In this document: in pieces, positions 62,421 to 64,000 of the stretch
Layout: each line of letters starts with the position of its first letter
Position numbering within the stretch: the stretch's first letter is position 1
From: Candidatus Yanofskybacteria bacterium RIFCSPHIGHO2_01_FULL_41_26
GTDB lineage: Bacteria; Patescibacteria; Paceibacteria; 2-02-FULL-40-12; GWA2-44-9
NCBI GenBank assembly: GCA_001794055.1
Contig: MGJB01000015.1
Coordinates: forward strand, 31,592 to 95,591
Direction: 5' to 3'
Length of the DNA: 64,000 nucleotides
Program-made: the position numbers and the translations under genes
The notes under the pieces: model-generated
What the model saw: the letters and a program-made list of their open reading frames with translations, nothing else
The model's database searches: none
Told to the model about the DNA's origin: nothing

Positions 62421-62494
62421 GCACGTGTAGCTCAAGGTAGAGCAGTCGATCTATAATCGACAGGTTGGCGGTTCAAGTCCGCCCGCGTGCACCA
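62421..62494 (+). tRNA. tRNA-Ile (UAU), with C at position 33
   Basis: GCACGTG/CGCGTGC acceptor (one GU pair), a short D-loop (GCTC-AAGGTA-GAGC), anticodon stem GTCGA/TCGAC around loop TCTATAA, and T-arm GGCGGTTCAAGTCCGCC. CCA is encoded. The anticodon is UAU if the loop has seven bases, and position 33 is then C rather than the nearly universal U. It would read AUA directly. Confidence 0.78.
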
Positions 62495-62521
62495 ACCCCA
62501 CTAACCATGGGGCTTTCGTTT
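62495..62521 (+). terminator. Terminator after tRNA-Ile
   Basis: CCCCA-CTAACCA-TGGGG hairpin followed by CTTTCGTTT. It separates tRNA-Ile from tRNA-Ser. Confidence 0.65.
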
Positions 62522-62556
62522 AATAAGACAGCATGTTAGATTTTAAAGTATTCCTT

Positions 62557-62641
62557 GGAGGGTTCGCATAATGGTATTGCACTGGTTTCGAAAACCAGCG
62601 GGAGCAATCCCTTGCAGGTTCAAGTCCTGCACCCTCCGCCA
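62557..62641 (+). tRNA. tRNA-Ser (CGA)
   Basis: GGAGGGT/ACCCTCC acceptor, anticodon loop TTCGAAA with CGA, long variable arm GGGAGCAATCCC and T-arm GCAGGTTCAAGTCCTGC. CCA is encoded at 62639-62641. The D-arm (CGCATAATGGTATTGC) is atypical for tRNA-Ser. Confidence 0.85.
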
Positions 62642-62677
62642 ATTGGGAAAATTCCCAAAAAGTGATATCCTTAAACC

Positions 62678-63100
62678 ATGGATAATCAAACACTAGCCAA
62701 GCGTTATAGAACTGAATTATCCTCGGTAAAAGACCTTCTTTTCAAATTTCTCCTGTTTTGGACGGCTATTTTACTTGTTTTAAGTTGGGTTGATTTTTTC
62801 TCAAAATATAAGCTCTCGGAAGCGATGGTAACAAGTTATATCATACTATTAGGCGTCTACATAGTCCACAAAGAAACATCGCGCTGGACAGGTGTGAAAA
62901 TGGGTATTAAGCCCGGAGAATTATTTGTGTATGTCTGGTGGGTTTCTCTTTTGAGCATGCTTTTGATAGGATTTTTTGCCGACAGAGAAGCGTCTCCTTC
63001 CGTAAGGTTTTTAGCTTATGAGGTTTTGGTGGCATTTCTGTTGAGCGAGGTCTCTAAGGGAGTCAACGCCTACAAAATAACTGGCGGCAATCTTGAATAA
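62678..63100 (+). CDS. Four-helix membrane protein, unknown
   Basis: 140 residues with four likely membrane helices (about 22-42, 50-64, 86-104 and 110-126) and conserved-looking KETSRWTGVKMGIKPGE between the second and third. No family recognised. It lies between two tRNA-Ser genes. Its last 13 codons are overlapped on the other strand by the tail of the third recombinase. Confidence 0.6.
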   Translation: MDNQTLAKRYRTELSSVKDLLFKFLLFWTAILLVLSWVDFFSKYKLSEAMVTSYIILLGVYIVHKETSRWTGVKMGIKPGELFVYVWWVSLLSMLLIGFFADREASPSVRFLAYEVLVAFLLSEVSKGVNAYKITGGNLE

Positions 63101-64000
63101 AAGGAGGGTTGGCCGAATGGCTAAGGCACCGCTCTTGAAAAGCGGCGGGCGTAAGCCCTTGCAGGTTCGAGTCCTGCACCCTCCGCAGTATTGGACTGCT
63201 CGCGTATAAATGCGCGAGTTGTTCTTTATTTACGCCATTCTTGCGAGGTTCTATCGCCCTATGTATTCGCTTTAACTCCTTTGAGGCATCTTCAAGATAT
63301 AAAAGCGGTTTTTCTATTGTAATACTTATCTTTCTGTCTTTTAGAGAGAGGTTCGACCCTAAATTAGCGAGTATACTTTTTCTTGTTTCTAGTCCGCCTT
63401 TCTCAAAAGATTCTTTTGCTGTTGTGGCGAACTGAAACATCTCGTCTGCTTTTTTAATCCATTTGCCTATCCGGTCGCTTGCGTCTTTCAGCAGTTCTTC
63501 TAATCGCATTCTCTCTTTGTTGAGATCGCCCTTCATTTCTTTATATTCTTTGTCCGTCAGTTCCTCGTCTGCGCGCATATTATTGACCCTCTTTATTTTC
63601 TCCACGACTGTTTTATACGCCTTTTGGACATTATCAATAATTTTAGTGATGTTGCCGGCTTCTTTCTTGTTCTCCTTTTTATATAAATCCAAAGCCCATT
63701 CGGTAAATTCTGCGTGAATAGCAATTCTGTCTATCTTTGCCTGTATCTGCCTGCTTATCTCTTTTTCTTCAATACATTTTTGGGTACAGTTTGAGTTCTG
63801 GCTTCTTGTGCAGTGGTAATAGGTATAGTAGTGAACGTTGCCGTTTTGCTGTCGCTTAACCTTTTCTTCGGCCGTGATTGAACTTCCGCACTCACCGCAC
63901 CTAATCATACCCGTAAAAGCGAATGCGTGGCTTCTGGGGCGCGGTTTTCCCTTTCGGCCGAGGATTATCTGTATCTTGTCGTATTCTTCCTCTGTAATCA
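63063..64000 (-). CDS. Large serine recombinase, 3' part, ending in tRNA-Ser antisense
   Basis: About 312 codons are visible; the 5' part with the catalytic domain is beyond 64000. The frame carries ITEEEYDKIQIILGRKGKPRPRSHAFAFTG, then the zinc ribbon MIRCGECGSSITAEEKVKRQ and CTRSQNSNC, and a coiled coil. The tail RRVQDSNLQGLTPAAFQERC is antisense to tRNA-Ser(UGA) and it stops inside the preceding membrane protein gene. It resembles the recombinase at 29467-31212 closely in the ribbon region. Confidence 0.9.
   Translation of the reverse strand, partial: ITEEEYDKIQIILGRKGKPRPRSHAFAFTGMIRCGECGSSITAEEKVKRQQNGNVHYYTYYHCTRSQNSNCTQKCIEEKEISRQIQAKIDRIAIHAEFTEWALDLYKKENKKEAGNITKIIDNVQKAYKTVVEKIKRVNNMRADEELTDKEYKEMKGDLNKERMRLEELLKDASDRIGKWIKKADEMFQFATTAKESFEKGGLETRKSILANLGSNLSLKDRKISITIEKPLLYLEDASKELKRIHRAIEPRKNGVNKEQLAHLYASSPILRRVQDSNLQGLTPAAFQERCLSHSANPPFIQDCRQLFCRR
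63103..63185 (+). tRNA. tRNA-Ser (UGA), target of a third element
   Basis: GGAGGGT/ACCCTCC acceptor, D-arm GGCCGAATGGCTAAGGC, anticodon loop CTTGAAA with UGA, variable arm GGGCGTAAGCCC and T-arm GCAGGTTCGAGTCCTGC. CCA is not encoded: CAGTA follows the discriminator G. The recombinase to its right runs antisense through the whole gene. Confidence 0.92.

Noticed and set aside
1..64000. CRISPR array or cas genes
   Set aside because: No regularly spaced repeats and no Cas-like protein in the window.

Overview
The window looks like a chromosomal segment of a Candidate Phyla Radiation bacterium (Patescibacteria, probably a Parcubacteria-type lineage). This is inferred from gene content: compact low-GC genome, a DUF4012 envelope protein, paired LemA/TPM genes, a class II ribonucleotide reductase, a short FtsH, a release factor 2 without its first domain, and large serine recombinases inserted at tRNA genes. 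RF2 is present and UGA is used as a stop, so the code appears standard.

Layout. 1-9.1 kb: 5' part of nrdJ, a GrpB-like gene, then ybeY-ftsA-ftsZ, rpsU-yqeY, a HIT hydrolase, hisS and lepB, all leftward. 9.2-15.7 kb: pth with an in-frame palindromic insert, a small TM-helix channel-like protein, two LemA-TPM clusters and a helix-turn-helix protein. 15.8-23.2 kb: small accessory genes, tRNA-Gln(CUG), prfB-ftsE-ftsX, ftsH and tRNA-Thr(CGU). 31.2-58 kb: ftsB/divIC-like gene, lepA, murJ, DUF4012, sugar-transfer genes, RNase P RNA, rnhA, DHH esterase, pgk-tpiA, galT, dprA-topA, relA/spoT and parA-parB.

Three mobile elements sit at tRNA genes. Element 1 (about 23.67-31.09 kb, tRNA-Gly(CCC)) carries a three-gene operon of nucleotide cyclase, membrane effector and second cyclase that resembles a Pycsar anti-phage system, plus four small genes of unknown role, two divergently promoted structured-RNA candidates and a serine recombinase. 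A remnant of an earlier insertion lies beside it at 23.30-23.67 kb. Element 2 (about 58.14-62.32 kb, tRNA-Leu(CAA)) carries a recombinase and six small genes. Element 3 starts at tRNA-Ser(UGA), 63.18 kb, and leaves the window.

In all three elements the last codons of the recombinase are read from the antisense strand of the target tRNA. For elements 1 and 2 the other end of the element still holds an open, stop-terminated reading frame that would replace that tail after excision. Integration therefore appears to swap the recombinase C-terminus. This and the Pycsar-like operon are the main findings.

Intergenic spaces repeatedly hold long imperfect inverted repeats (100-290 bp) with paired outer arms and internal hairpins. 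All positions and calls come from reading the sequence; no database search was run.
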